From assembly GCA_022925895.1 (NCBI GenBank), contig JAKSYS010000163.1, forward strand, positions 36,166 through 100,165: a stretch of DNA of 64,000 bases, read 5' to 3'. The DNA comes from Fragilaria crotonensis (lineage: Eukaryota; Bacillariophyta; Fragilariophyceae; Fragilariales; Fragilariaceae). Below the pieces are notes generated by a model. The model saw only the letters and a program-made list of their open reading frames with translations. It made no database searches and had not been told where the DNA came from. Both the position numbers and the translations under genes were made by a program. This document shows, piece after piece, positions 52,357-63,288 of this stretch; the first letter of the stretch is position 1, and each line of letters starts with the position of its first letter.

Positions 52357-54513
52357 TTATTCGATGCCGTCCAAGAGATTGCCGAACTTCTTCCTGTCGA
52401 GTTTCTTCGCAATGGCCAGTCGATCACGAGCATACCACTCATCTTGGTCCATGAAACGACTATACGACCCTTCATCTTGAGTTACATCAGCTCGGAGGCT
52501 GGCGTAGAACTCTGCTTCTGTTTCCCACAGTGCAGCAGCATCATCATTGCCAACCTCCTTTGCTTCATTTGCCAACTCCAGGACTGCCTGTCTCCGACTC
52601 TTTTGGTCTTTTAGTTCTCGAACGGTATCAAAATCTTGTCGTCGCTCCGCGTCGCGAATCAGGAACTGTCGACGGACAGATTCATCAATCAGAGGTAGCA
52701 ACAGAACATCTAGCGGACCAGGGCCTTTTCCATTTGATTCATTAGTGTTAGCACCAGCTCTGAGCACACGTGGTCGCGGGAGTTTGCCATCAAAGTTGCT
52801 TAATGTCATTAGCGTCCGAGCCTTGTCCGAGTCGGAAAGGGAATCGTACTCATCGAGAGCGAACAGGATTGTCAGTAGGAAAAGTGGCGATCGTGTTTGG
52901 GAAGAGTCTGAGGATCGCGGCTCGAAGAGCGAATCGAAGAGGAGGTGGTGGTCCTTGGGATTCGAAGCGGTGAAGGCTCTGCGATTGCGACTGGTTTCGA
53001 GCTTGCCCTTCAACGAGGAGTGCCAGGTCTTGATCTGGTTTCCATCGACGAAGAGTGTCCATAACATTTTCACTTTGAACTTGTGGCAATGGTGTCGCTG
53101 TGAGGCTCGCCGTTCCAGATATCTCGTTCAATTTGGGTGGCACCTTGGAGGCCAATGCCATTCCAATCGCTTCATCTACGCTGCATTCCACCAAGACGGT
53201 GTTGCCACCAGAAATACCAGTATTACCGTAGTCAACAGAGTCGTCGTTGACTGAAACTTCTTCACCTGCAATCTTCGTCGTCGTTTTCGCTGTCATTCTC
53301 CGAATAATAATGGCTCCGCCCACAGCAAGAGTGCCCTCGAGAAGACTCGTGTTTTCCAAGAGTGCCCCAATGACCTGCGCCTTGCATTGATCTTCAAGAA
53401 TCTCGTTCATCAGGCCAAAGGGACTGGAGAACGGCAAGATTCCTGTCTCAATATCCTGAACTGAATCCAGCATAGGGGCATATCCCATCGCACCGCGATA
53501 GGGAGCCGAATTTGCATTTTGATTTGTTGTTGATTCAGCTATGCGATCAGAATGGAAGCGAGGGCAGATGTGGAGGTAGATTGTCGATTTTCAAGAGCCT
53601 GCAATGTCGTTTCTGCTGTCTGCAACTGATTCAGCAAATCTGATCGTTTTTCCCCATTTTGCTACATCGTCTGGAAAATTCTGCCTTGCAATGGCCAATT
53701 CGTAATCCACTTCAGCCATGTCCTCTGTAAGTTCTCTGATTTGCAACTCGAGAATTCGTTTTGCCAAAATGGTACCGCCATCGCCTGAATAGGCACTGCT
53801 ATCTTGCTGCAACGAATACTTGAGTCGGAGCGCTAGATTGCCAATGCTGACGCTCCGCCCCTTCCAATCTTTGCCTCCAAATCTAGCAAACGCATCTCGC
53901 TTCCCCAAATGATATTTGGGTGCAATGTCATTCCCAGCTGCATCTCGATTTCGTAATTGTGGATCAACCGTCCATAACGACCAGGGAATATTATCAAAGA
54001 GTGACCCATCGCGATTGACAAGTAAGGGATTAAGTGTCAACAAGAGTGACTTTGATAGTGGTTTGTCTTGGACTGCAAATGACACTAGCGAGTTGTTGAT
54101 CCGTAATCGGAATCATGACACAGGGTATGGCAGCGGCAGTTCGTGCAGCATCAATGACATCCTCCAGTCACTGACAGCATGAGGCATGGAACAGTCTTGT
54201 TTTCAGTCGTGACAAGTTGAGACTGACCGACCAAGAACACTTCCAAGAGAGAATCCTTGGGCTTTACGAGCGCATCAATTAAATCAAGGTTCGTTCGCGC
54301 CCGTTGAAAGTCTTGCCATTCTTCAAAGACAGATGATGACGAAAGTGAAAGCTGCGACGAACTGGAACCCACAAGTGTCATTGTGTGTGTTCGGATGGAT
54401 AACGGCAATGGTGTGTGAATAAATGCACTGGTGCTAATGGCGGTGGACGCAATGGCACACATTAACGCTAGTAGGAGGGTTGAATCCAATCTGTAATTAG
54501 AATTCCAAACCAT
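52357..54513 (-). CDS. Long plastid-targeted protein of unknown function (about five apparent frame breaks)
   Basis: The leader from the ATG at 54513 has a signal peptide ending 'STAISTSAF-IHTP', a classic ASAF plastid motif. The protein then reads in pieces: 'FEEWQDFQRARTNLDLIDALV', 'LVGQSQLVTTENKTVPCLMLSVTG', 'IPWSLWTVDPQLRNRD', 'LQTAETTLQALENRQ', 'LDSVQDIETGILPFSSPFGLMNE', 'FLLTILFALDEYDSLSDSDKARTLM' and a C-terminal helical, charged tail. Frame changes fall near 54161-54163, 54081-54088, 53647-53651 (T5), 53540 and 53006-53008 (C3). Four look like one extra base and one like one missing, and the whole span is exactly divisible by three (~717 aa). I do not recognise the family. The targeting leader is the firmest inference. 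Confidence 0.68.
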
Positions 54514-54812
54514 GATTGCTTGCTTGTCCTTGCTTGCTCGCTCGCTTATACTGAAAGTTGAAGGGTGCAAAGGTTGACCATAAACATGTAGAGAGAAGGG
54601 AAGAGAAGAGTGACAGTAGTATGTGCATGAACTGTTACCTTACCCTTGTGAACTGAACACTAATGTGCTTATGTGACTCGTTCTCCCGAGGTTCACAAGA
54701 GGGAATGTGAGAAGAGTGAGGACGTGCAAAGTGCAAAGATCGAAACTGAACCATTCTACTGGCACTGTGCTACTATAGATGTATTCATACTACTAGTTTG
54801 GTACAGGTTTCG
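54514..54812. other. Intergenic
   Basis: Presumed promoter side of the plastid-protein gene; nothing specific recognised. Confidence 0.3.
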
Positions 54813-55580
54813 ATTAGAATGCAAGGAAATGACGTCAAGCATGACGTCACAATACTGACCCTTTACGTGCTACCTACGGTGATACAGTACTCCAGTAAGA
54901 CAGTAACATATGGAGAGCATGCTGAGGCCCGTTCCTATCGAAAAAATCTTCATCCAAAATCCCACCTTCATCGACGGAATTCTGAAAACAGAATTCCGTG
55001 ACACAACGATGAAGATTTCTTGCTTCCTATCGAATTTTTGCAAATTCATATCTTCATCGCTTCGTTTGTCAACGTCATAAAAATCCTCGATCACATCATG
55101 CACACTCGCTGTCTTTTGCAACGGCACTGCTGTTGTGCTCCAATGGAATGAGCTACCAATCAGACCACTGCGACCGCTGACTTGAGGTTGTTGCATTCTT
55201 CATCTTCCTCCGGTACCTTCTCGTCTCGCTTGCCATGACGGAGCGAAGGGAGGACAAACCTGCTTTTAGGACTGCGATGAAATCTTCCCCTCCTCCACTA
55301 GCTATCGCCATGACCTTGTACACGTGTAATGTTGTCAAAAGATGAAGGTATGAAGGTGCAGTTTTGACACATAACCTTCATCCTCGGACCCCCCCCCCAG
55401 GATGAAGGTTATGGGCCCACGGATGAAGCTTCATTTCCTTCATCGAAAAGGAATCTCCGGGTTCCAAAAACTGCGACATTTGCTGACGTGTCGGATGAAA
55501 TTCCCTAAAATGGATGAAGATTTTTTTGATAGGAACCACCCTGATTGGTACGGCCTGACGTCATTTCCTTGCATTCTAAT
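54813..55580. repeat. 25-bp inverted repeat pair carrying TGACGTCA octamers
   Basis: ATTAGAATGCAAGGAAATGA plus CGTCA at 54813-54837 is repeated exactly in inverse orientation at 55556-55580. Each arm ends in the palindrome TGACGTCA (cAMP-response-element core); a further TGACGTCA lies at 54842-54849. The MITE at 54926-55541 sits between the arms. A third, 19-bp near-copy is at 62098-62116. Confidence 0.75.
54926..55541. mobile_element. Harbinger-like MITE (616 bp) with TGA target duplication
   Basis: The ends read GGCCCGTTCCTATCG and, inverted at the right, GGGTGGTTCCTATC. Both are followed by AAAAAATCTTCATCC, so the terminal inverted repeat is ~30 bp with a few mismatches. Flanking TGA at 54923-54925 and 55542-55544 fits the 3-bp duplications of PIF/Harbinger elements (usually TWA). 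The interior is hairpin-rich: ACGGAATTCTG/CAGAATTCCGT with an AAAA loop near 54976-55001, and CATAACCTTCATCCT/AGGATGAAGGTTATG around a C10 run near 55370-55413. No ORF. Confidence 0.72.
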
Positions 55581-55893
55581 TGGATCTGGAGTAGACATCT
55601 ACTGGAGTAGTAGTGTAGTTGAGCAAAAGTGTTAAAAGATCTTGTGCAACGAGATGTCAAATTTACTTTTTCTTAGGATGTTTATGTTGCGGTTTGACTC
55701 AACGTGTACTCGGAGTAGATCGTTATCTCTTCTGTTGCGAGCAAGTTAGACAATCTCCCGGTCGTGCGACAGTATTCTCTTCTGGTGACAAGCAAACAGA
55801 ATAAATCTTGAACTCCCTCCGAGGAGCAGAATGTCCGCACAGATCTATGCACTTGCCGTAAGGCCACAAATGCACAAAAAGCAACAATGATGG
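55581..55893. other. Gene-poor spacer
   Basis: Lies between the MITE/inverted-repeat unit and the Harbinger-associated remnants; nothing recognised. Confidence 0.3.
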
Positions 55894-57287
55894 ATGCTGC
55901 TCTTGAAATGCCACCCCTTGCAGGTGTTTGATGACCCTCGCAATGACCCAGACAGCTTTCCCAAAGTTGATGACTTCATGCGAGCATTGCAGGATCCTGG
56001 GGAAACATCAAGGCCGAAGAAGCATGGTACCAAGTCAGGTGGTGGTGACACTGCTATTGGTAGTATGGCCATCACCACAAGCAGCGACGCAGTGATTGTG
56101 TATCCAAAGCTGATGAAAGCGTGGGACACACCAGCAAGCCAAGTTTAGTCATTTCGGAATACCAAAGCACCCAACTGATTGCAAGAAGCAACTCACTCAT
56201 GCCTGCGTCGTACGTATTCGGAAGAATAGAAACAAGGCTTCTGTACCTGACAAGTTCCGAAAGTATGCTCATGAAGGCTCTGACACATTGTTTGTAATCA
56301 ATCTCGATTAAGGCAATGGTGGCTTTATCATTCCACTTTTGGCGTGCCTTGACCATTGGCGAAGCCAGAAGAAGAAGGACATTGAAAGTTGCAACCCTAA
56401 GATGCATGCCGGGTTGCAGCCAGCATCCTCCTCTTACCAGAGTTTTGCGAGTCTGTTGCAAGAATTATGTCCGAGAGAAAGATCGCGCCATGCTGGACCA
56501 AGCATCGTGTCCTGTGTCTGCATTCTACAAGGTTGCAGCAGACAAGTTCAAGGACACATCATTCATAGCCCAGGTTCCCGACAAGTTGTCATTGATAGAT
56601 GGTCACGAGACCATTGACCCCAACGATAAAGATCGAATCATGCTAACTGGCCGTGATGGAGCATGGTTCAAGGGGGCATCTTGGGAATTGTACCTTTGTC
56701 CAAAGTACAGGAAGACTTTGGCACAATGGTGGTCCGACACGGGTGGTGGTGGTGGCGAAGTTGAGAACTTTTAGAACTATTGCCCGATTCGCGAGAAATG
56801 GCTGGCTTGCCTACGTCTAACTGCTAGATGTCGAGGCATCTCTTCTTCTTGCGTCCAATGCAAGCTTGGCGGTTCCCAAGGAACTGCTATATGAATCGGG
56901 GTCCCAACAGCCAACAGCCCATCATGGTATTACTACTAGAAACAATACAACTCAAAAACTCAATGGTGCGGCGATGATTCAAGCAACAGAGAATGCAGCC
57001 TGAATATCAATAGAGTTGCCGATCTCATGGCTACATTGGTGGAGAAAAGAGCAAGTACTTCCAACACTGTCATGATGGCACCAGCAACGATATCATCAAG
57101 TCCTCCTTGTATCCCCAAGAAGTGCAGTTTGGTGGAATGTCTTGATGACGTTCGCAGGCTTCGCGAGCATGAGAAGCAGATGATGGACGATGTTGGCGTT
57201 AGCCCGAATACAAAGCAGATGATCCTCAACAAAATTCAGGAAGAAAAGAAGAAAGTCATCACCAATGCTGCAAACAATGGTGCTTAG
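55894..57287 (+). pseudogene. Fragments of a possible Harbinger second protein
   Basis: Three forward-strand pieces look like protein but do not join in one frame: 55894-56148 ('DSFPKVDDFMRALQDPGE'), 56316-56774 ('CPVSAFYKVAADKFKDTSF', 'DAWFKG..ELYLCPKYRKTLAQWW'-like) and 57027-57287 ('ECLDDVRRLREHEKQMMDDVG', coiled coil). Position facing a Harbinger transposase, plus a coiled-coil C-terminus, fits the DNA-binding partner protein of such elements, but no Myb/SANT motif was identified. Host gene remnants remain possible. Confidence 0.35.
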
Positions 57288-57519
57288 ATGTTAGGATGAA
57301 TAATTGCGTGCAATAACGAAGTAAGCACGTAATCCTTGTAGTAACAACGCTACAAAGTATAATATTCTTTTTAGCTAGTACTTATTGCTGCAAAGGATGG
57401 AGCTTAGACGTTAGGCAGTGAATGACGATGCTTAGTAGATATTAGGAGGAATAATTGAGAGCAATAACAATGAATCGAGTGCAATAACAAATTCCTCAAG
57501 TAATACTCTAGTAGTAAAT

Positions 57520-58834
57520 CTACGAAGTGAAATATACTTGTCCGTATGCATTGTATTCCATTGTTGTTCGTTGCATTGGCCTGCTTCTTCCACTACCATA
57601 CAACTCATCAGTTAGCTGGTCACGTAGTTCCTTTCCCCTTGCTTGCTGGCTTGTTGCCATTGACGCATTTGGCCTCCGGCCAGGATGAGGCTCATTGTTG
57701 TCAGTTGCCACTGCAGATGGTGCCTCACTCGACATGACAGCACGCTCATCTACTAGTTCATGGAGGGAGAAGTTGCGAAAGTAATCTGCATCTTCAGAAT
57801 TAAAACCAAGATCGGATTCTCGTTCGTCAACTCAGAAATTATGAAGGAGCATTGCTGCAGTTACTACCTTGCCGATATCTTGAATGTCAAAAAGCAGCTT
57901 CCTCCATAGAATTCCCCAGCGCATCACAACTTCGCCAAACGTACATTGAATTTGGATTCGGCTGGCGGAATGCCAAAATTGAAGGCATCTTCAGGAGAAA
58001 GGGACTTGGCGTCAGAATATGGAACCATGAGGTGACCCATCAATGGGTATGTAGAATCACCAACCAAGAAATATCCTTTGTCATGAAGCCAATCGGAACT
58101 GTCCTCAAGAATCTTGAAGAGTTGCGCTTCAATAATAGCAGTAGAATCATGTGTAGAACCCTTATGACATGCACTCATCCAAGCACACATTGTGATTTGT
58201 CACAGATGGCCTGTACACTCAGAGCATAAAACCCTTTCTGCAATAGTAGTTTGCTGGGTTATTGATTAGGTTGCTTGCAACTTGACACTTAATTTTAATG
58301 GCGTGGTGCCATCTAAAGCACCAATGCACTTCCTGAAAACCCCACCACTTGCTGACAAGAATCCTTCCGCAACACTGTTCAAAGCAACTTTGTCTCTAGA
58401 AACAATCCATATCACGAAAAGAAATTGAAACGTTGAGGGTATCCAGGTCTTGTGCGGTAGGTTGATGGTTTTGTAGCTTCATTGGAAAGCAGCCACTCTT
58501 GCAACTTAAATGAAGTCTCTCCAACCTTGGCAATGATACATTCACAAAATCTGTCAAAAGGGCATCGATTCATCCTGAACATTCTGCGAAAATGAATGGG
58601 TGACAGCACTTGAATGATTTGATCAAAAGATGATTGTCGCATCGCAACGTTGGGCTTCGCACGTTTCTCCGTGAACTCTTCCCTTCTAATCCGTTCCCTT
58701 GCTGCGATGAGATTCGCTCTGAGAACAATTAACTCACCCTCCAGTGTATGTAGTAGAAGGAGAAGAATGCACAAATCCAAGTCATCCAATTCTTCCAGCA
58801 GGGAGGATGACAACATGCTGCTGCCACCACTCAT
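57520..58834 (-). pseudogene. Degenerate PIF/Harbinger transposase (DDE_Tnp_4)
   Basis: Recognisable blocks in order: an N-terminal helical part from an ATG at 58834, 'PANYYCRKGFYALSVQAICDKS', 'GSTHDSTAIIEAQLFKIL', 'KGYFLVGDSTYPLMGHLMVPY' (the GD-S-YP motif with a catalytic Asp), 'FGEVVMRWGILWRKLLFDI' and 'TAAMLLHNF', then a tail ending at 57520. Several stops and frame changes interrupt the series between 58412 and 57830, so it is not translatable as it stands. HARBI1-type nucleases carry the same blocks. One end of the element is probably at 59024. Confidence 0.72.
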
Positions 58835-58886
58835 TGCAGGTTGGTGTGGTATGGGAACAGCAAATCCAAGATTGTTGTGCACCTAA

Positions 58887-59027
58887 ATTCTGCGGCTGAA
58901 TTGCGGCTGAAAAATCTCCCAAAGATTGCCAGGAGGTTATTCAGCCGCAGAAAAGTTTGACTCATACGAACAATGCAATCTGCGGCTGATTTTGCGGCTG
59001 AATCTGCTGCGATTGGAACGGCCCTAA
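58887..59027. repeat. Harbinger-type terminal region, right end
   Basis: Reading inward from 59024 on the minus strand the end is GGGCCGTTCCAATCGCAGCA, close to the MITE end GGCCCGTTCCTATCG. TAA (59025-59027) follows immediately, as expected of a TWA duplication. TGCGGCTGA is repeated in direct (58891, 58903, 58981, 58994) and inverted (58938) orientation. The matching left end was not found. Confidence 0.55.
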
Positions 59028-59957
59028 AGTCAAGGTGTATCATATTACCAAATTGCAAAATGAAAAAACTGAGTGATATTGTAATTTGTAACTGTCTTGG
59101 CTACGTACTCGAATCATCATACTAGTGTATGATGCTTTAAATAAAGTTTGCTTATAGCATAGAAACATCTGCCTATGAAAATCAAATTGCAAAAAAATTG
59201 CTTACTGACAAATTAGCATACTATCAAGAAGATCTGCTTGTCATACAAAGAACCAACCTTGCTGGCTCGGACGGATCAACACTCTGGCTACTAATTCTCG
59301 CAACATGCAAATCGGAGCACCGCTGGCGCGCAGCATAGAACGTGCATGGTTCAGGGACATGCGGCATTCCTTCTCAAACCTTAGACGGTAGTCAATTCGG
59401 GAGTTATTGGATACAAAGAACGGCTACTACAACGTTATTTCATAACGAATGTAATCTTGCATACCCTGAATCCCATCGAGCTCGCCAGTCACCACAAAAC
59501 AATATTCTGAGAGACAAAAAACTCCAACACGCTTCCAGCGAAGAGGACAGTTTGCAACCATTCTTCGGACGAAGAAGAAATTCGAAGAAGGTTTTGGAGT
59601 GGCACTTGTAAATATTCTACATTGGTTCAGTGTGCAACAGACCAGACTTTTATGTGAACAGCTTCTTTGATGACTTGTTACTAAGTAGAAAACAACGCCC
59701 AACGAAGAAGGTTGTTTCACACGAAGAAGATTTGGAAGCAGGCTTTTCTTCGGGCGAAAAAGGTCCTTTCAACATTTGTCGTTCATATGCATAAGAAGTC
59801 GGGAAATTTTAGGTGGAAACTACTGCCCCCCGAGGGTCATTTTGAGGTGCTTTTGTTTCCTAAAAGTCAGGAAATGATCGAGAATGTTTTCTCCATGCCT
59901 ACGTGATCGATTGGTACATGTTTATGCACAAATGAATGCTTTCAGTTCAGTTTCCTG
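59028..59957. other. Gene-poor, AT-leaning sequence
   Basis: Only short frames without domains. A partial AAATTTTAGGTGGA word at 59804-59817 relates to the hairpins listed separately. Confidence 0.35.
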
Positions 59958-61639
59958 AATTTTAGGTAAGGAATCCACCTAAAATTTGATGTGTTGTTGA
60001 GTTGACCGCGTGTCTAATCACCGTACGTCGCAATACTGTGCCAAAAACACATTAGACAACTTCTACTAGTACAGTACTGATTTACACAGTACTCCTGTAC
60101 TTTGTTTCCTATATAGTGTATTGAAAGCTTATTTGCTTACCAACAATAAACTAAAAGAAATCAACCATATGAATCAGCAAGGAGAGCTCTCCCAATCAGA
60201 TATCAAAACAAATTTTACTGTACATTCCACACAATGAAACTTCGTTGTGAAAATTTGACCCTAAATCAATTTTTCATTTGATATTTCAATAGCTGCATGT
60301 ATCATAGAAGCATACCTTGTGGGATCTATCAGTCAGGAAAGTCTTCCTTGTCTTCCAGTCTTGCCCTTAATATTTGTGTTAGTTATACAGCCATCAGCAT
60401 TCAATGCATCCGCAGCACAGAGACCAGGAGTGCAACTGTTGCGGGAAGAAAGGCAGAGCATAGTTGGCACAGTGGCATTGGCACCTCAACAGTCACCCTG
60501 GTGTATTCCAGAACCTGAAAGGTTTCAACAGTAGCTAGCACTGCAGCAGCTCTCATCACACATGAGCAGATAAAAAATGCTCAGTTGTTTTGACGACACA
60601 CATTATGTAATAAAAATCATACAACTTTGTAAGCATCAAGAACAGAATTGTGGGCAGTAATGGAGAAGACATTTGTCCTCAACAAGATGATCATGATGCA
60701 TGATGGAAATATGTGGGCACTTGTAGTTCTAGCAAATCGAACATGATTGATAAGTTACCAGCCAGATCAATGTCCAGAACTAAACAGATCATCACTATAA
60801 GGGATAAAACAATCAAATGATATTCTTAAACTTGGCGTAAGAATGTGGTTGTTTGAGAGAAATACCAACAATTGCAAGCATCATAATGGAAGGTTGATCA
60901 ATCATGGTTGTCTGACAAGGTGCTGGCATCATCAATGTCAGCATTGCAGCACCAATTTGAGAATGTGGTTAGCATAATGGGAGTGCCTATGTTGTTAAGC
61001 TACAAGAAATTGACACCACCAGCTCTTGACAAGTTGAAGGTGCAACTACTGCTCCATGTTGGGAACATCAATGTATACTAGCTTTTTTCTCACATAACAG
61101 TGATGCGTAGTATAGAAGCAGTATCATGTTCAAGGAGATTTAAGTCATTGCAGTAGGACTTCACAATACCTCAAATCTGAGGAAACACAAAAACTGCAAA
61201 CTTTTATGGCCAATCATCAACATCATCAATGAATGGAATTGATCTTTGTTTTATGTACAAGCAATTAGAGATCCTTGCAGCCTTCTGAAGTCTACGGATG
61301 CATGTCCGTAGTATAAATTCAATTAAATAAAGGTAGAAAAAAAGCAGAATCCCAATGTGAGGACATGAAAACTTGGAGTGCCATTGCTGAATCTAGGATC
61401 ATCTTCAATCAACCCAAAAGGACCAAAATTCATTGAGTTACAAACAAAACAGTGATGCCATATTCATCTTTATCGCGTCGTCAAAGGCCATTTTTAGTTG
61501 TTTTACGCACTGTAACTACTGTACTAGCTCAATTTTTGTCGAGTAAATGTACCTGCTTTCTGTGCTTTGAACGTGTGGGGTGTGTGCCGTACCTACAATA
61601 CTTCGTTTTCATTTTTAGGTGACTGATCTACCTAAAATT
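59958..61639. repeat. AT-rich block bounded by paired TTTTAGGT hairpins
   Basis: Hairpins AATTTTAGGT-9 nt-ACCTAAAATT (59958-59986) and ATTTTTAGGT-9 nt-ACCTAAAATT (61611-61639) bracket 1.6 kb of AT-rich, gene-free DNA. Sequence after both hairpins is also similar (TTGATGTGT / CAGTGTGTG). This could be two copies of a short dispersed repeat or the two ends of one insertion with ACCTAAAA termini. No ORF with a domain lies inside. Confidence 0.4.
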
Positions 61640-62397
61640 CAGTGTGTGAAGCAGAAGTTTGACCACAAAACATGCAACGCAAAAAAGGTTGATAAGTGTG
61701 TACTCGAGTATATCTACTATCCATGAGACATATGATACACATGTACCGGGGAGCAATACATGGTACGGGAGCCCGCGTATGCATATGCGTATGCCGTACG
61801 CATATGTCATATGTCAGATGACATATCACATATCATATGTCCCCTGATCGTGCGAGCCATTACCAGTGGCAAACACTTACGTGGAAACCAAACTTGCCAA
61901 GACTCCCGACATTCGAGGGAGGACATAAAACGGAACTATTTAACCATTGTTCGTGAAAAACGAACCAGTTCAGCACACGCGTCAACCATATTAAATGAAT
62001 GTATCAAACCAGCAGTCTAGAATGATGTATGAAACTGCGACAAATTCAGAGCGACGTCATAGATCGTTTCGTCTTGTAACAAAGAAGCACCCGTTTCTAG
62101 GATGCAAGGAAATGACTCCTCGTATTGATTGTATGCATATTGAGAATTGAGATGGACAACAAATGAAAACCCGGAGATCCCATCTCACACATTAACCGGC
62201 CTCCTTGTGAAAAAAACCGGGACTCTACATGCCTGTACCATAAATGTCCACGGGATCCATCGCTCAGTCAGAGCGACATCACATCTCCCTTCCTACGTCG
62301 GCGACACCATACTCTTCCAACGGGACGCATCGCACTTCTGTGACCTGGTGACAGAACTCTGAGAGCGACTGTATTCAACCTATGATAATCACAATTC
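61640..62397. promoter_or_regulatory. Upstream region of the DUF6824 gene
   Basis: 61725-61845 is a cluster of ATATGA/CATATG half-palindromes (ATGCATATGCGTATGCCGTA, ACGCATATGTCATATGTC). GACGTCA sits at 62053-62059, and a 19-bp near-copy of the 25-bp repeat (TAGGATGCAAGGAAATGAC) at 62098-62116. Together they suggest a promoter, but no factor is proven. Confidence 0.4.
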
Positions 62398-63288
62398 ATG
62401 TATATCCTCCTCCCGTATAAACCAACAATGACAGAAATTCCGCATCTACCCTCTAGTAGTACAGTGTTTATGACCCCCAGAGACATTGATGTCAAGTGCG
62501 GCCGAGGAAGAGAGTGTTTTCAGCACCCTGGCAATTCGTTGCTGCGCATACGAGTTGCCACCAAGCTCGAGGAATATTTGAATCAAACAGATGGGAGGTT
62601 GAAGGGAATCACAGTTGACAGTGTCATCTCACAATTCTTTGCTGAAGGCGCGAGATTCCTGAAACGGGATCGTTATACCATGCTATGGGTTGATGGAGGC
62701 ATCAAGGCAGCCAGGGAACGAATCGGGTCTGCGTTCCGAGATGCGAGCAAACCGAACAAGGTGAAGAGCATGGAGAAGCTGAAGACACAAATGAGCCCCA
62801 AACATGGCCACGTTCTTCATCCTTCACAGTCTGCGAATGACGCGCTCCCAGATACAGGATCTACTTCAATTTTCCCTGGAATGGCAGCCAGTGGTGTTGA
62901 TTGCGTGAGAACATCAACCATTCCAATCAAATCGCGAAGCGATCCAACAGGATTGGTGGAATCAAGTGGGCATGTTGGCATTCGCCTCGAACACGACCAT
63001 CTTACGTACCTGGAGCACATTCTGCTCATTGACGCAGTGAGTGATTTGTTTCGTTTCCAACAGGCCGTTAGAGATCAAACTGATGCTCTTCTTTGTGAAA
63101 GCCACGACATTCACAGCACCATAAACACGGAGGATGCCGAATCTGTATTGCGAGAAATCGGTTCTGATGATAGGATGTATTCTACACCGTTGATGGAAGA
63201 TATTCATGATATCAACGACAACCAACCGTTAACCCTGGAGGACAAGGATTTTCTCGTTGCCCTGGACTGGGAAAAGGATTTATCTTGA
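62398..63288 (+). CDS. DUF6824-domain protein (diatom-type, probably nuclear)
   Basis: Near residue 27 the protein reads 'PRDIDVKCGRGRECFQHPGN' and continues 'LLRIRVATKLEEYLNQT...ITVDSVISQFFAEGARFLKRD..TMLWVDGGIKAARERIGSAFRD'. This is the DUF6824 block (D-V-x-C-G-R-G-x(4)-H-P-G-N, basic helix, 'W..v.....rekig.alRd'). In diatoms the family has many paralogues, often in predicted nuclear proteins, and its role is unknown. The rest (~residues 120-296) is Ser/Pro-rich then acidic, with 'YLEHILLIDAVSDLFRFQQAV' as a possible helix. Single exon, ATG at 62398; later ATGs at 62428 and 62470 are also upstream of the domain. Confidence 0.85.
   Translation: MYILLPYKPTMTEIPHLPSSSTVFMTPRDIDVKCGRGRECFQHPGNSLLRIRVATKLEEYLNQTDGRLKGITVDSVISQFFAEGARFLKRDRYTMLWVDGGIKAARERIGSAFRDASKPNKVKSMEKLKTQMSPKHGHVLHPSQSANDALPDTGSTSIFPGMAASGVDCVRTSTIPIKSRSDPTGLVESSGHVGIRLEHDHLTYLEHILLIDAVSDLFRFQQAVRDQTDALLCESHDIHSTINTEDAESVLREIGSDDRMYSTPLMEDIHDINDNQPLTLEDKDFLVALDWEKDLS

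Noticed and set aside
28098-54170. Programmed ribosomal frameshifting as the cause of the many frame changes
   Set aside because: The sites share no common codon or stop context, occur in both directions, and often coincide with homopolymers; sequence error or allele decay explains them better.
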